In this document: one piece after another, positions 7,188-14,817 of the stretch
Numbering within the stretch: the first letter of the stretch is position 1
Layout: every line of letters begins with the position of its first letter
Assembly (NCBI GenBank): GCA_910575605.1
Contig: CAJTEW010000027.1
Span: 1 to 37,501 of the forward strand
Direction: 5' to 3'
Source: Lachnospiraceae bacterium
GTDB taxonomy: Bacteria; Bacillota; Clostridia; Lachnospirales; Lachnospiraceae
DNA length: 37,501 nt
Translations under genes and position numbers: made by a program
The notes under the pieces: model-generated
Told to the model about the DNA's origin: nothing
The model's database searches: none
The model's input: the letters and a program-made list of their open reading frames with translations, nothing else

Positions 7188-8720
7188 ATGAATGATTACC
7201 GCACAAGATTTGCTGAAAAGCTTAAGGAAGCCTTAACTGCCGTATTCCCTATCATCGGAATCGTGCTTGTTCTTTCCTTTACAATCGCTCCCATTCCCTC
7301 AAGTATTCTGCTTCTTTTTATCTTCGGAGCAGTCCTGCTTATTATCGGAATGATGTTTTTTACTCTGGGCGCAGAACTTGCCATGTCGCCGATGGGTGAG
7401 CGTATGGGCACGAAGATGGCTTCTACCCGTAAGCTTCCTATAGTTCTTCTCCTTTGCTTTGTTCTCGGATTTATTATAACAATTTCAGAACCAGACCTTC
7501 AGGTCCTTGCAGAACAGGTTCCCTCCATCCCTAATATGACGCTCATTTTATCTGTCGCCTGCGGTGTGGGAATATTTCTGGTTGCCGCCATGCTTCGTAT
7601 GCTGTTCTCAAAGGCACTGGCTCCTCTTTTAATCCTGTTTTATATCCTTGTATTTATACTTGCTGCCTATGTGCCAGGGAATTTTTTGACAGTGGCCTTT
7701 GACTCAGGAGGCGTTACCACAGGGCCTATGACAGTCCCATTTATCATGGCTCTCGGCGTTGGCTTTGCTGCTGTCCGAAGTGATAAGCATGCAGAGGACG
7801 ACAGCTTTGGTCTTGTCTCCCTCTGCTCTATCGGTCCCATCCTTGCAGTCCTTATCCTCGGACTCCTTTACCATCCCGAGGAGGCAGGCTATACTCCCAA
7901 GGTACTGCCGGAGCTTGAAAATTCTGTGGAAATGTGGCATTATTTTGCATCCGGCTTTCCTGAATACATAAAAGATATAGCCATATCTCTTCTTCCGATT
8001 GTTTTGTTTTTTGTTTTTTTTCAGGCGGTATCTTTAAAACTTAAGAAAAAGACACTTTTTAAGATTGGAATTGGTATTATATACACCTATATCGGCTTAG
8101 TCCTTTTTCTTACAGGGGTAAACGTGGGGTTTATGCCTGCCGGAAACTATCTGGGACAGATTATTGCAGGACTTTCCTTCCGGTGGATTATCATCCCTAT
8201 CGGCATGCTCATTGGTTTCTTTATCGTAAAAGCAGAGCCAGCGGTATATGTGCTGATGGAGCAGGTAGAAGAAATCACCTCCGGCTCCATCTCCGGAAAA
8301 TCTATGGGGATTTCCCTGTCCCTTGGTGTAGCCGTTTCTGTAGGACTTGCCATGATACGTGTGTTGACCGGCATCTCTATATTCTGGTTTATTATACCGG
8401 GATATGTGCTTGCGCTTCTATTGTCCTTTTTTGTGCCAAAAATATTTACGGCTATTGCCTTTGACTCCGGCGGCGTTGCCTCTGGCCCTATGACAGCCGC
8501 CTTTCTTCTTCCTTTTGCCATGGGAGCGTGTCAGACAGTAGGAGGAAATATCGTGCAGGATGCGTTTGGAATTGTGGCTATGGTTGCCATGACCCCTCTT
8601 ATTGCAATCCAGCTTCTAGGGTCCATATATAGATTTAGAGCTATGAAAAATGAGAGCAGAGAAATGCTTTCTGTGTCCTATCTTGACACATGGGATGAAG
8701 ATGATATCATTGAATTATAA
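7188..8720 (+). CDS. DUF1538 multi-pass membrane protein, two tandem repeats
   Basis: The 510-residue, very hydrophobic product is a probable transporter. It consists of two homologous halves. Each carries the same signature, AFDSGGVTTGPMT at about residue 171 and AFDSGGVASGPMT at about 424, in an internal-duplication layout like inverted-repeat transporters. This is the DUF1538 family, whose substrate is not established as far as I know. It lies 128 bases after iadA and 48 bases before a P-II-like gene, which fits a P-II-controlled importer or exporter. A possible AAAGGA ribosome-binding site is about 12 bases before the ATG. Family confident; function open. Confidence 0.85.
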   Translation: MNDYRTRFAEKLKEALTAVFPIIGIVLVLSFTIAPIPSSILLLFIFGAVLLIIGMMFFTLGAELAMSPMGERMGTKMASTRKLPIVLLLCFVLGFIITISEPDLQVLAEQVPSIPNMTLILSVACGVGIFLVAAMLRMLFSKALAPLLILFYILVFILAAYVPGNFLTVAFDSGGVTTGPMTVPFIMALGVGFAAVRSDKHAEDDSFGLVSLCSIGPILAVLILGLLYHPEEAGYTPKVLPELENSVEMWHYFASGFPEYIKDIAISLLPIVLFFVFFQAVSLKLKKKTLFKIGIGIIYTYIGLVLFLTGVNVGFMPAGNYLGQIIAGLSFRWIIIPIGMLIGFFIVKAEPAVYVLMEQVEEITSGSISGKSMGISLSLGVAVSVGLAMIRVLTGISIFWFIIPGYVLALLLSFFVPKIFTAIAFDSGGVASGPMTAAFLLPFAMGACQTVGGNIVQDAFGIVAMVAMTPLIAIQLLGSIYRFRAMKNESREMLSVSYLDTWDEDDIIEL

Positions 8721-8768
8721 ACTTTAGAAACCGTACTTGTAAATTTCCCCTGAGAAAGGATTTTAATC

Positions 8769-9452
8769 ATGAACGAACTCTATATTATGGGAATTATAAC
8801 AAACCGGGGAATGCGCGATAAATTTATTGCTTTCTTTAAGCACTGCGGAATTCATGTGACCTTATCTGTACTTGCAGTAGGCACAGCAGACAGCGCAGTC
8901 CTCGATTATCTGGGCATGGAAGCTACTGAAAAGGTAATTTATATGGCTTTCGTCACTCCAGATACGTGGAAAATAATAAAAAAAGAACTTTATCATAAAG
9001 TAAAAATAGATATTCCCGGCAGAGGGATTGCATTTCTTATCCCATTCAGCAGCATTTATGGGAAAAAAGCGCTTCATTATATCACCGATGGACAGGATAT
9101 TTCCATAAAGGAGGAAAGCACATTGAAGGGAACAGAGTATGAACTTCTTATTACCATTGCAAATGCAGGATACACCGATACGATTATGGACGCTGCCAGA
9201 AGCGCCCACGCTCCCGGCGGCACAGTAATTCACGCAAAAGGGACGGGAATGGAGCATGCAAAAAAATTCTTCGGCATCTCACTTGCCGAAGAAAAGGAAA
9301 TGATATTTATTGTTGTCCGCTCTTCTCAGAAAAATGATATCATGAAGGCTATTATGGAGCAGGCCGGCCCGAAAAGCCCCGCAGGAGGGATTATTTTCTC
9401 CCTTCCGGTTACAGGCACCGCAGGCTTGAGGCTTCTGTCTGAGGAGGAATAA
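8769..9452 (+). CDS. P-II (GlnB/GlnK)-like signalling protein, two-domain
   Basis: The 227-residue protein looks like two P-II-like ferredoxin folds in tandem. The second half (about 118-215) carries the recognisable core: ITIANAGYTDTIMDAARSA, GGTVIHAKGTG, then EEKEMIFIVVRSSQKNDIM. A classical P-II is about 112 residues, so this is a double-length form. P-II proteins bind ATP/ADP and 2-oxoglutarate and regulate partner transporters and enzymes. Here the probable partner is the DUF1538 protein upstream. The gene converges on larE and its last 44 bases overlap the end of larE on the other strand. No T-loop uridylylation tyrosine in a classical setting is evident to me. Confidence 0.8.
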   Translation: MNELYIMGIITNRGMRDKFIAFFKHCGIHVTLSVLAVGTADSAVLDYLGMEATEKVIYMAFVTPDTWKIIKKELYHKVKIDIPGRGIAFLIPFSSIYGKKALHYITDGQDISIKEESTLKGTEYELLITIANAGYTDTIMDAARSAHAPGGTVIHAKGTGMEHAKKFFGISLAEEKEMIFIVVRSSQKNDIMKAIMEQAGPKSPAGGIIFSLPVTGTAGLRLLSEEE

Positions 9453-10263
9453 GAACCTCATCCATGCTGCCTGAACGGAAGCCCTCAAGATCAAGGGTAA
9501 CATAGGTATAACCCAGCATTTTTAAATATGCCGTTATCTCCTCCCTGAAATGAAGCACTGTCAGTAAAGCGTCAGAATCTACTTCGATTCTGACGGTTTC
9601 TTTGTATACCCGCAGCCGCACATTATAAAGCCCTAATTTCTTTAAGTGTATTTCCCCCTTTTCAACCCGCCTCATATCTTCATAGGACAGTCTGGTCCCA
9701 TAGGGAAATCTTGTGGCAAGACAGGGAGACGAGGCTCGGCCTGACACGGAGATTCTGTATTCCTTCGCCAGACTTCTCACTTCTTTTTTCGTAAGTCCCG
9801 CCTCTGCAAGCGGACTTAGAATTCCAAGTTCACGCACTGCCTTAATTCCCGGACGATATACATGCAGGTCATCCTCATTTGTTCCTTCTAAAATCCTTCG
9901 TATCCCCAGGTCCTCTGCCTTTTTCCGAAGCTCTCTAAACAAATATTTTTTGCAGCGGTAGCATCTGTCTACAGGATTATCTTCTATTCCTGCAGCCTCA
10001 AGCTCATCAACTTTAAGCACAATCAGCTCGGCCCCCGCCTCCTGTGCAGCCCTTCCGGCATTCTCGGCATCCCCCAAAGGGTGGAGCATCGTATGAAGGA
10101 AAATACCATATACCTTCCGCCCTGCTTTTTCCGCTGCATCACAAGCCATTTTCAGCAAAAGGCTGCTGTCCACCCCTCCAGAAAATGCTACTGCCACATC
10201 TTCTAAGGCATAGGATTCCATTATTCGTTTTAAAACCTCCACTTTATCCCTATAGCTCTTCAT
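9409..10263 (-). CDS. larE: ATP-dependent sacrificial sulfur transferase LarE
   Basis: Third enzyme of nickel-pincer nucleotide (NPN) synthesis: it adenylates a carboxylate of the pyridinium dinucleotide and inserts sulfur. The 284-residue PP-loop protein has SGGVDSS at 28-34 for ATP. It has the cysteines C101 and C104 in DRCYRCKK and C181 in ASSPCLATR. A three-cysteine arrangement fits the LarE class reported to use an iron-sulfur cluster instead of a single sacrificial cysteine; that class call is inference. It overlaps the end of larC by 14 bases, so translation is probably coupled. Its 3' end overlaps the convergent P-II-like gene by 44 bases. Confidence 0.92.
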   Translation of the reverse strand: MKSYRDKVEVLKRIMESYALEDVAVAFSGGVDSSLLLKMACDAAEKAGRKVYGIFLHTMLHPLGDAENAGRAAQEAGAELIVLKVDELEAAGIEDNPVDRCYRCKKYLFRELRKKAEDLGIRRILEGTNEDDLHVYRPGIKAVRELGILSPLAEAGLTKKEVRSLAKEYRISVSGRASSPCLATRFPYGTRLSYEDMRRVEKGEIHLKKLGLYNVRLRVYKETVRIEVDSDALLTVLHFREEITAYLKMLGYTYVTLDLEGFRSGSMDEVLIPPQTEASSLRCL

Positions 10264-11602
10264 CTAACACCTCGCGGCAGACTTTACCCCACACCTCCTG
10301 ATAAGAAAGCCCGGTGTCCCTGCAGATTGCTGCAACACTTTCGTATTCAGGATAAACGCGCCTGCCTTCTCTAAGATGACAGATCTTCACCTGTACTTTT
10401 CCCAATGTTGTATCCACTGTCTGAAGCTCCCGGCTTAAAACCGTGCGCTCCATCTGAATTCTGCGGATTCCAATGGTTGTAGTCTCCGTAAAAATAATAT
10501 CTTCAAGGGCTGCAATCTGCTCTTCCTTACAGATAATATTAAGCTGATAAGCAGGACGGTTCTTTTTCATGAACACAGGAATATAATGGACATCCCTCGC
10601 TCCCGCCACAAGAAGCCTGTCCATCACGTAGCCAAGCGCCTCCCCTGTACAGTCATCTATATTCGTCTCCAGCTTATAGATAACATCGGAAGCCTCTTTT
10701 TCCTCCTCAATCAGCATCGCCCGGAGAATACTTGTCCTTCCATAGTCCCGTTTTCCTGCACCTAGCCCGGTTTTCATAATTCTATATTTTGACGGAAGCC
10801 TGTCAGACGTACGGACTGCTGCCACAATAGCCGCGCCTGTAGGCGTCACAAGCTCTGCTTTTGTTTCCGTCATATGCAAAGCGAGTTGGTACATCTGCGC
10901 TATATTCGCCGTCGCAGGAACCGGGACCGGTATCAAACCGTGCTGACAGCGAATCACCCCCCGTCCTTCATAGAGCTCTGGCACAATCACCTCTGTAATT
11001 CCCAAGTTATCAAGGCAGATAGCCGCGGCTGCAATATCTACAATAGAATCCACTGCGCCCACCTCATGGAAATGCACTTCCTCAATGGTTGTTCCATGGG
11101 CCTTTGCCTCCGCCTGAGCAAGAACCTTAAAAGTATCCGAAGCAATTTTCTTTGCACCCTCTGTAATTCTCGAGCTTTCAATAATCTTTAAAATCTCCGG
11201 CAGGCCACGGTGAACGTGAGAATGGGCATGGGTATGGCCTTCATGGACATGCTCATGGGAGTGTCCTTCATGTTCATGAGTATGCTCATGGGTATGCCCT
11301 TCGTGCCCATGAGTATGCTGCTCATGGGAGTGCCCTTCATGGCCATGAATATGCTGGCCGCCATACAAATATTCAATATCATGATCATGGTTCTCATGCT
11401 TCGCATCAAGAATCACGTTAAAGTCACAAGCTGCGAGTCCTGACTTTTTTACCCGGCTTATAGAAACCTTATAACCTTCTACCGGAAGGCTTTTAAGCTG
11501 ATCCTCCAAAGCTTTCTGATCTGCTCCCAGATCCAAAAGCGCACCTACCGTCATATCCCCACTGATTCCGCTATAACATTCTAAATATAAAGTTTTACTC
11601 AT
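10250..11602 (-). CDS. larC: Nickel-pincer cofactor biosynthesis protein LarC, single-frame
   Basis: LarC inserts nickel into the pincer nucleotide in a CTP-dependent step. The 450-residue product contains both LarC1- and LarC2-like parts in one open frame, whereas in Lactobacillus plantarum they are joined by programmed frameshifting. Residues 69-131 hold 25 histidines in HEGHTH/HEGHSH-type repeats, a metal-binding tract suited to nickel storage or delivery. N-terminal LYLECYSGISGDMTVGALLDLG is the family start. It lies between larB (8-base overlap) and larE (14-base overlap). The histidine region is encoded by a degenerate CATGGGCATG-type repeat (about 11210-11400) that could vary in length by slippage. 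Confidence 0.94.
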   Translation of the reverse strand: MSKTLYLECYSGISGDMTVGALLDLGADQKALEDQLKSLPVEGYKVSISRVKKSGLAACDFNVILDAKHENHDHDIEYLYGGQHIHGHEGHSHEQHTHGHEGHTHEHTHEHEGHSHEHVHEGHTHAHSHVHRGLPEILKIIESSRITEGAKKIASDTFKVLAQAEAKAHGTTIEEVHFHEVGAVDSIVDIAAAAICLDNLGITEVIVPELYEGRGVIRCQHGLIPVPVPATANIAQMYQLALHMTETKAELVTPTGAAIVAAVRTSDRLPSKYRIMKTGLGAGKRDYGRTSILRAMLIEEEKEASDVIYKLETNIDDCTGEALGYVMDRLLVAGARDVHYIPVFMKKNRPAYQLNIICKEEQIAALEDIIFTETTTIGIRRIQMERTVLSRELQTVDTTLGKVQVKICHLREGRRVYPEYESVAAICRDTGLSYQEVWGKVCREVLDEEL

Positions 11603-12344
11603 GTCCTACCCCCAATTTATTAATCTGTGCGGCCATATAGCCTGCACCGTATCCATTATCAATATTTACAACTGCTACTCCATTTGCACAGGAATTAATC
11701 ATTGTAAGAAGGGCTGAAATCCCCTTCATATTAGCGCCATATCCTACAGACGTCGGCACCGCAATAACCGGTTTGTCCACAAGTCCTCCGATGACACTTC
11801 CAAGAGCTCCTTCCATTCCGGCAACTGTAATAACACAGTTTGCCTTCTGTATTGTCTCCATGCTGGACAAGAGCCTGTGAAGGCCGCTCACTCCCACGTC
11901 ATATACACGCTCCACATAGGCTCCAAAATATTCCGCCACCTGGGCTGCTTCCTCCGCTACAGCAATATCCGCCGTACCTGCTGTACATACTGTAATACAT
12001 CCCACACGCTTTTTGTCCGGCTTTTCTATTTTTATAATTTTTGACACTTCATCATACTCAAGCAAAGGATAACGTTCCTTAAGGAATGCAAACTGCTCCT
12101 TCGTCGCTCTCGTGCCCATTACCTCGCCTTCCGCCTCATAGAGCCTTCCGACAATTTCTAGAAGATGTTTATCCGCCTTTCCCATACAGAAAATCACCTC
12201 CGGAAAGCCGGAGCGAAGCTTTCTATGTGTGTCAAGTTTCGCGTAACCTAACTCCTCGAAGGGCTGTCTGCGAAAATATAGTTCTGCCTCCTCTACAGTC
12301 ACTTCCCCGTTCTTTAATTTTGTTAAAACCTCTCTTGCGTCCAT
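11595..12344 (-). CDS. larB: Nickel-pincer cofactor biosynthesis protein LarB
   Basis: LarB carboxylates and hydrolyses nicotinic acid adenine dinucleotide, the entry step to the NPN cofactor. The 249-residue protein has the PurE-like C-terminal fold with CTAGTADIAVAEEA, AGMEGALGSVIGGL, PTSVGYGANMKG and NIDNGYGAGYMA in order. It is the first gene of the leftward larB-larC-larE operon, with a GGAGG site 6 bases before the ATG and a clear promoter. The lactate racemase gene larA is absent from the window, so the cofactor serves a LarA-type enzyme encoded elsewhere (inference). Confidence 0.95.
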   Translation of the reverse strand: MDAREVLTKLKNGEVTVEEAELYFRRQPFEELGYAKLDTHRKLRSGFPEVIFCMGKADKHLLEIVGRLYEAEGEVMGTRATKEQFAFLKERYPLLEYDEVSKIIKIEKPDKKRVGCITVCTAGTADIAVAEEAAQVAEYFGAYVERVYDVGVSGLHRLLSSMETIQKANCVITVAGMEGALGSVIGGLVDKPVIAVPTSVGYGANMKGISALLTMINSCANGVAVVNIDNGYGAGYMAAQINKLGVGHE

Positions 12345-12379
12345 CTATTCCTCCGTCAGAATTAATATAATTAATCCTA

Positions 12380-12408
12380 ATAGTACTATATATCCTTCTT
12401 TTCGTCAA
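12380..12408 (-). promoter_or_regulatory. Promoter of larBCE
   Basis: On the minus strand TTGACG (12408-12403), 17 bases, TACTAT (12385-12380). The start codon of larB follows about 35 bases downstream. Confidence 0.7.
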
Positions 12409-12418
12409 ATTTCAGTTA

Positions 12419-12499
12419 TCCCTGTGGTGCATGATTCTGTAAACTGCCGCCTTATAAGATACGGAATTAAAAAGCGGTGAGTCCTAAGACTGACCGCTT
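12419..12499. repeat. Diverged copy of the sequence at the left end of the serine-recombinase element
   Basis: 12419-12447 (TCCCTGTGGTGCATGATTCT onwards) matches 13495-13524 (TCCCTGCGGTGCATAATTCT onwards) with a few changes. About 50 bases further on, AAAAGCGGTGAGTCCTAAG resembles AAAGGCGGTAGCCCATAAG of the element end at 13542-13560. The two copies flank the XRE/micropeptide module as imperfect direct repeats. It may mark an older insertion at the same kind of site. Confidence 0.5.
12466..12499 (-). terminator. Terminator of the XRE/micropeptide transcript
   Basis: AAGCGGT (12472-12478) pairs with ACCGCTT (12493-12499), extended by AGTC/GACT after one mismatch. On the minus strand the hairpin is followed by TTTTTAATT. 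It lies 22 bases beyond the small gene's stop. Confidence 0.65.
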
Positions 12500-12520
12500 A
12501 ACATTAAAAAATAAATTTTA

Positions 12521-12640
12521 TTATTTCTTTTCTTCTTTTTTCTTCTTTCTATCCCACCAGTTTCTATCCCACCAGGTACCTGCTAATGAACACCTTCCAC
12601 CTATAGCTATAAGAACTATCATTATAATCCAAAATTCCAT
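12521..12640 (-). CDS. 39-residue putative membrane micropeptide
   Basis: This small frame has a strong GAGGAGG site 7 bases before its ATG (12640). It starts 20 bases after the stop of the XRE regulator on the same strand and is followed by a terminator. The product has one hydrophobic helix (about residues 3-15, WIIMIVLIAIG), then an exact TWWDR/NWWDR doublet (residues 22-31) and a tail of lysine and glutamate (KKKKEEKK). That is the layout of a single-pass peptide with a charged cytoplasmic tail. I do not recognise a family. The setting suggests it acts with, or is controlled by, the membrane-anchored XRE protein, but toxin, sensor and adaptor roles are all possible. Confidence 0.6.
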   Translation of the reverse strand: MEFWIIMIVLIAIGGRCSLAGTWWDRNWWDRKKKKEEKK

Positions 12641-12660
12641 ATTTCTTCCTCCTCTTAATT

Positions 12661-13242
12661 TCATAAATGTTGGCAAATAAAGATTACAATCAAACATACA
12701 GCAATTGCGATTACACCTGCTAAAAGTGCAAATATAATTTTTTGATAATTTCTTTTTCCTATTTCCTGTTGTGTTTCATCATAAGTTAATTGTTTTCCAT
12801 CAATAAATGCCAGAATTTCTTTACACGTTTGAATGTCATAACTTTTCTTAAACCTTTCAATCTTACTTGCTGTAAATAATGTTACGGCAAACAAGCACAG
12901 CCAAATAATAATTCCAATATAACCGTCAATACTAGCTAAAGGATAAGCACTTATAGTTACAATTATCAATTCAGCCAGGTAAACACAACTCATCATATTA
13001 AACTTTTTAATTGTTTCTTTTTCAACAATTTCCCTCAACTCCTTTATATCTTCTTTTATAAAACTATCTAAAGATACATTGAAGATATTGGATAATATTA
13101 TTAAACTTTTAACATCAGGACAACTTTTATTTGTTTCCCAATTTGAGATTGTCTGTCTCGAAACAAATATTTTAAGAGCCAGTTCTTCTTGAGAAATCTT
13201 TTGTTGTTCTCTAAGTTTCTTGATTCGTAATCCAATATCCAT
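12661..13242 (-). CDS. XRE-family regulator with C-terminal membrane helices
   Basis: The 193-residue protein has an N-terminal Cro/CI-type helix-turn-helix (about 5-60: LREQQKISQEELALKIFVSR followed by QTISNWETNKSCPDVKSL). A linker follows, then hydrophobic segments at about 84-102, 107-125 and 168-190. A DNA-binding domain tied to the membrane suggests it responds to an envelope or membrane signal. Two copies of a 25-bp operator-like sequence lie upstream, so it probably controls its own promoter. It is transcribed together with the 39-residue membrane peptide. Target genes other than its own are unknown. No close relation to either neighbouring operon is evident, so it may be a separate acquired module. 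Confidence 0.8.
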   Translation of the reverse strand: MDIGLRIKKLREQQKISQEELALKIFVSRQTISNWETNKSCPDVKSLIILSNIFNVSLDSFIKEDIKELREIVEKETIKKFNMMSCVYLAELIIVTISAYPLASIDGYIGIIIWLCLFAVTLFTASKIERFKKSYDIQTCKEILAFIDGKQLTYDETQQEIGKRNYQKIIFALLAGVIAIAVCLIVIFICQHL

Positions 13243-13280
13243 CTTGAATCTTCTCCTTTATTTTATATGAATATATTCTA

Positions 13281-13305
13281 TTTGTCTGTCAAAAGTCTTT
13301 GACAT
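13281..13305. promoter_or_regulatory. Operator-like repeat, copy 1, upstream of the XRE gene
   Basis: The 25-base sequence contains the dyad TGTCAAA-AGTC-TTTGACA (13287-13304). On the minus strand its distal half supplies a TTGACA -35, with ATATAA/TATAAA about 18-19 bases downstream. A protein bound here would block the XRE promoter. Confidence 0.65.
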
Positions 13306-13344
13306 TGGGATTGTCATTCAAAAATATGTTTCAAATAAAGCTTT

Positions 13345-13369
13345 TTTGTCTGTCAAAAGTCTTTGACAT
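13345..13369. promoter_or_regulatory. Operator-like repeat, copy 2
   Basis: An exact second copy of the 25 bases at 13281-13305, spaced 64 bp start to start (about six helical turns), with the same 18-base dyad at 13351-13368. The pairing suggests cooperative binding or DNA looping by the XRE protein. Confidence 0.65.
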
Positions 13370-13525
13370 CGCCTTTTTGCTTCCAAAATTACTGTAAGAT
13401 GTTACAAATACGTCTGCCAAATCATTTTTACAAAAATAGATTATATACTGTAGGAGGCTTAAGTGCAATATAGCATTCTGTTATTTTCCAGCTCTCCCTG
13501 CGGTGCATAATTCTGTGGAATTGCA

Positions 13526-13563
13526 AAAAAAGACAGTGGGTAAAGGCGGTAGCCCATAAGGAA
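13526..13563. mobile_element. Left end (inverted repeat) of a large-serine-recombinase element
   Basis: GACAGTGGGTAAAGGCGGT followed by AGCCCATAAGGAA (13532-13563) matches the reverse complement of 24409-24439 at 28 of 32 positions with one gap. The adjoining A run also matches. The recombinase gene lies just inside the right copy, so these are the probable arms of attL and attR. The exact crossover bases are not resolved. Confidence 0.75.
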
Positions 13564-13601
13564 ACATTGAAAAACTTATGACTTATGTCAGGTAAACGGA
13601 A

Positions 13602-13653
13602 AAATAAAAAATGCTATGCAAAAATTCCACGGATTGCATAGCATTTTTTATTT
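13602..13653. terminator. Bidirectional hairpin near the element's left end
   Basis: A 20-bp perfect stem (13602-13621 with 13634-13653), A-rich on the left and T-rich on the right, with a 12-base loop. It would insulate the cargo from outside transcription. Apart from the element end and the operators, the gene-free stretch 13243-13834 holds nothing else I can name. Confidence 0.75.
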
Positions 13654-13777
13654 CGCAAAGATATTATAGGTTTCAATTTTTCAGTGTTCCAACGGAACGC
13701 GCAGCCATCGCAGCAGGTGATGATCTCAGGGGTTTGGGGATATGTCACCAAGAAGGCATTTCTTACTTCTTATTATG

Positions 13778-13806
13778 TTGATGCAGCACAGACAATCTGC
13801 TATAAT
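13778..13806 (+). promoter_or_regulatory. Promoter of the LysR gene
   Basis: TTGATG (13778-13783), 17 bases, TATAAT (13801-13806), about 28 bases before the LysR ATG. Confidence 0.65.
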
Positions 13807-13834
13807 TGACTGAAAGCAGAGGAGGCGGTATCCT

Positions 13835-14704
13835 ATGGAATTTCGAGTTTTGAAGTATTTTCTGATGGTTGCCAGGGAGGAAAACATTACAAAAGCAGCG
13901 GCTCTTTTACATATTACACAGCCCACACTGTCCCGGCAGCTTATGCAGTTGGAAGAAGAATTAGGAGTTAAATTATTTCATAGAAGCAAACACAGTATTA
14001 TTCTGACCGAGGATGGGATGCTGTTAAAGCGTCGGGCGCAGGAAATGGTTTCTCTGTCAGATAAGACTGTGCAGGAACTTTCACACAAAGATGAAGTGCT
14101 GTCAGGCGAGGTTGCTATTGGGTGCGGAGAAACTAAAAGTATGATGTTTCTTTCAGAACAGATTAGGAATTTTCAGCAGAAATATCCTCTTGTGCGATTC
14201 AGTATTCACAGTGCGATTGCAGATGATATTAAAGAACGCATAGAAAAGGGTATATTGGATATGGGGCTTCTGGTAGAGCCTGTTGATATTAGTAAATACG
14301 AATTTGCACGTATGCCGCATAAAGAACAGTGGGGAATCCTTACACGCAGGGATTCGGAACTAGCATTGAAAAAGTATATTCGTCCGGAAGATCTGGCAGA
14401 TGTTCCCTTATTGATGGTGAAGCGCGATCTGGTGAAAAATGAACTGTCCAGTTGGTTTGGAGAATATTATGAGCGGCTCCATATTTCCGCAACATATAAT
14501 CTTATTATCAATGCGGCGGCAATGGTAAGAGGTGGAGTTGGAATAGCTTTATGCTTTGATCTCGGTATCAAGTACCATGACGATTTATGTTTTGTACCGC
14601 TTATGCCTGTGATGGAAACGGGTTCCGTTCTTGTCTGGAAAAAAAATCAGGCAATGAGTAAGATTTCCGCACATTTCATACAAACAATAAAAAATGCTAT
14701 TTAG
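13835..14704 (+). CDS. LysR-family transcriptional regulator
   Basis: The 289-residue protein has a standard LysR winged helix at the N-terminus (MEFRVLKYFLMVAREENITK, then AAALLHITQPTLSRQLMQLE, residues 1-40) and a periplasmic-binding-type effector domain from about 90 to 285. GGAGG lies 9 bases before the ATG. It is the first cargo gene of the element and is transcribed in the same direction as the redox operon. LysR regulators usually activate an adjacent gene set in response to a small co-inducer. The redox operon is the obvious target here, although MerR also sits in front of it. The inducer is unknown. Confidence 0.9.
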   Translation: MEFRVLKYFLMVAREENITKAAALLHITQPTLSRQLMQLEEELGVKLFHRSKHSIILTEDGMLLKRRAQEMVSLSDKTVQELSHKDEVLSGEVAIGCGETKSMMFLSEQIRNFQQKYPLVRFSIHSAIADDIKERIEKGILDMGLLVEPVDISKYEFARMPHKEQWGILTRRDSELALKKYIRPEDLADVPLLMVKRDLVKNELSSWFGEYYERLHISATYNLIINAAAMVRGGVGIALCFDLGIKYHDDLCFVPLMPVMETGSVLVWKKNQAMSKISAHFIQTIKNAI

Positions 14705-14731
14705 GCATTTCTTATCATATAAAATAGGTAT

Positions 14732-14760
14732 TATACATTTATTATGCGGTTAGCTATAAT
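14732..14760 (+). promoter_or_regulatory. Candidate promoter of the MerR/redox operon
   Basis: A perfect TATAAT (14755-14760) has a weak TATACA 17 bases upstream (14732-14737). The hairpin at 14761-14785 begins directly after the -10. Confidence 0.45.
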
Positions 14761-14797
14761 GTAGGTGTTCAGGAAGAATACCTGCATTTTTTATTTT
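14761..14797 (+). terminator. Hairpin with T run between LysR and MerR genes
   Basis: GTAGGTGTTC (14761-14770) pairs with GAATACCTGC (14776-14785), with two G-T pairs and loop AGGAA, then ATTTTTTATTTT. It probably terminates the LysR transcript. Because it overlaps the start region of the next transcript it could also attenuate it. Confidence 0.55.
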
Positions 14798-14817
14798 CTG
14801 TGGAAAGGAGTACACAA

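Noticed and set aside
11210-11400. Short repeats that might suggest a CRISPR array
   Set aside because: The units are codon-periodic histidine repeats inside larC, with no spacers or constant repeat length.
11210-11443. Methionine-rich frame opposite larC
   Set aside because: It is the mirror of the histidine-repeat DNA of larC and has no independent support.
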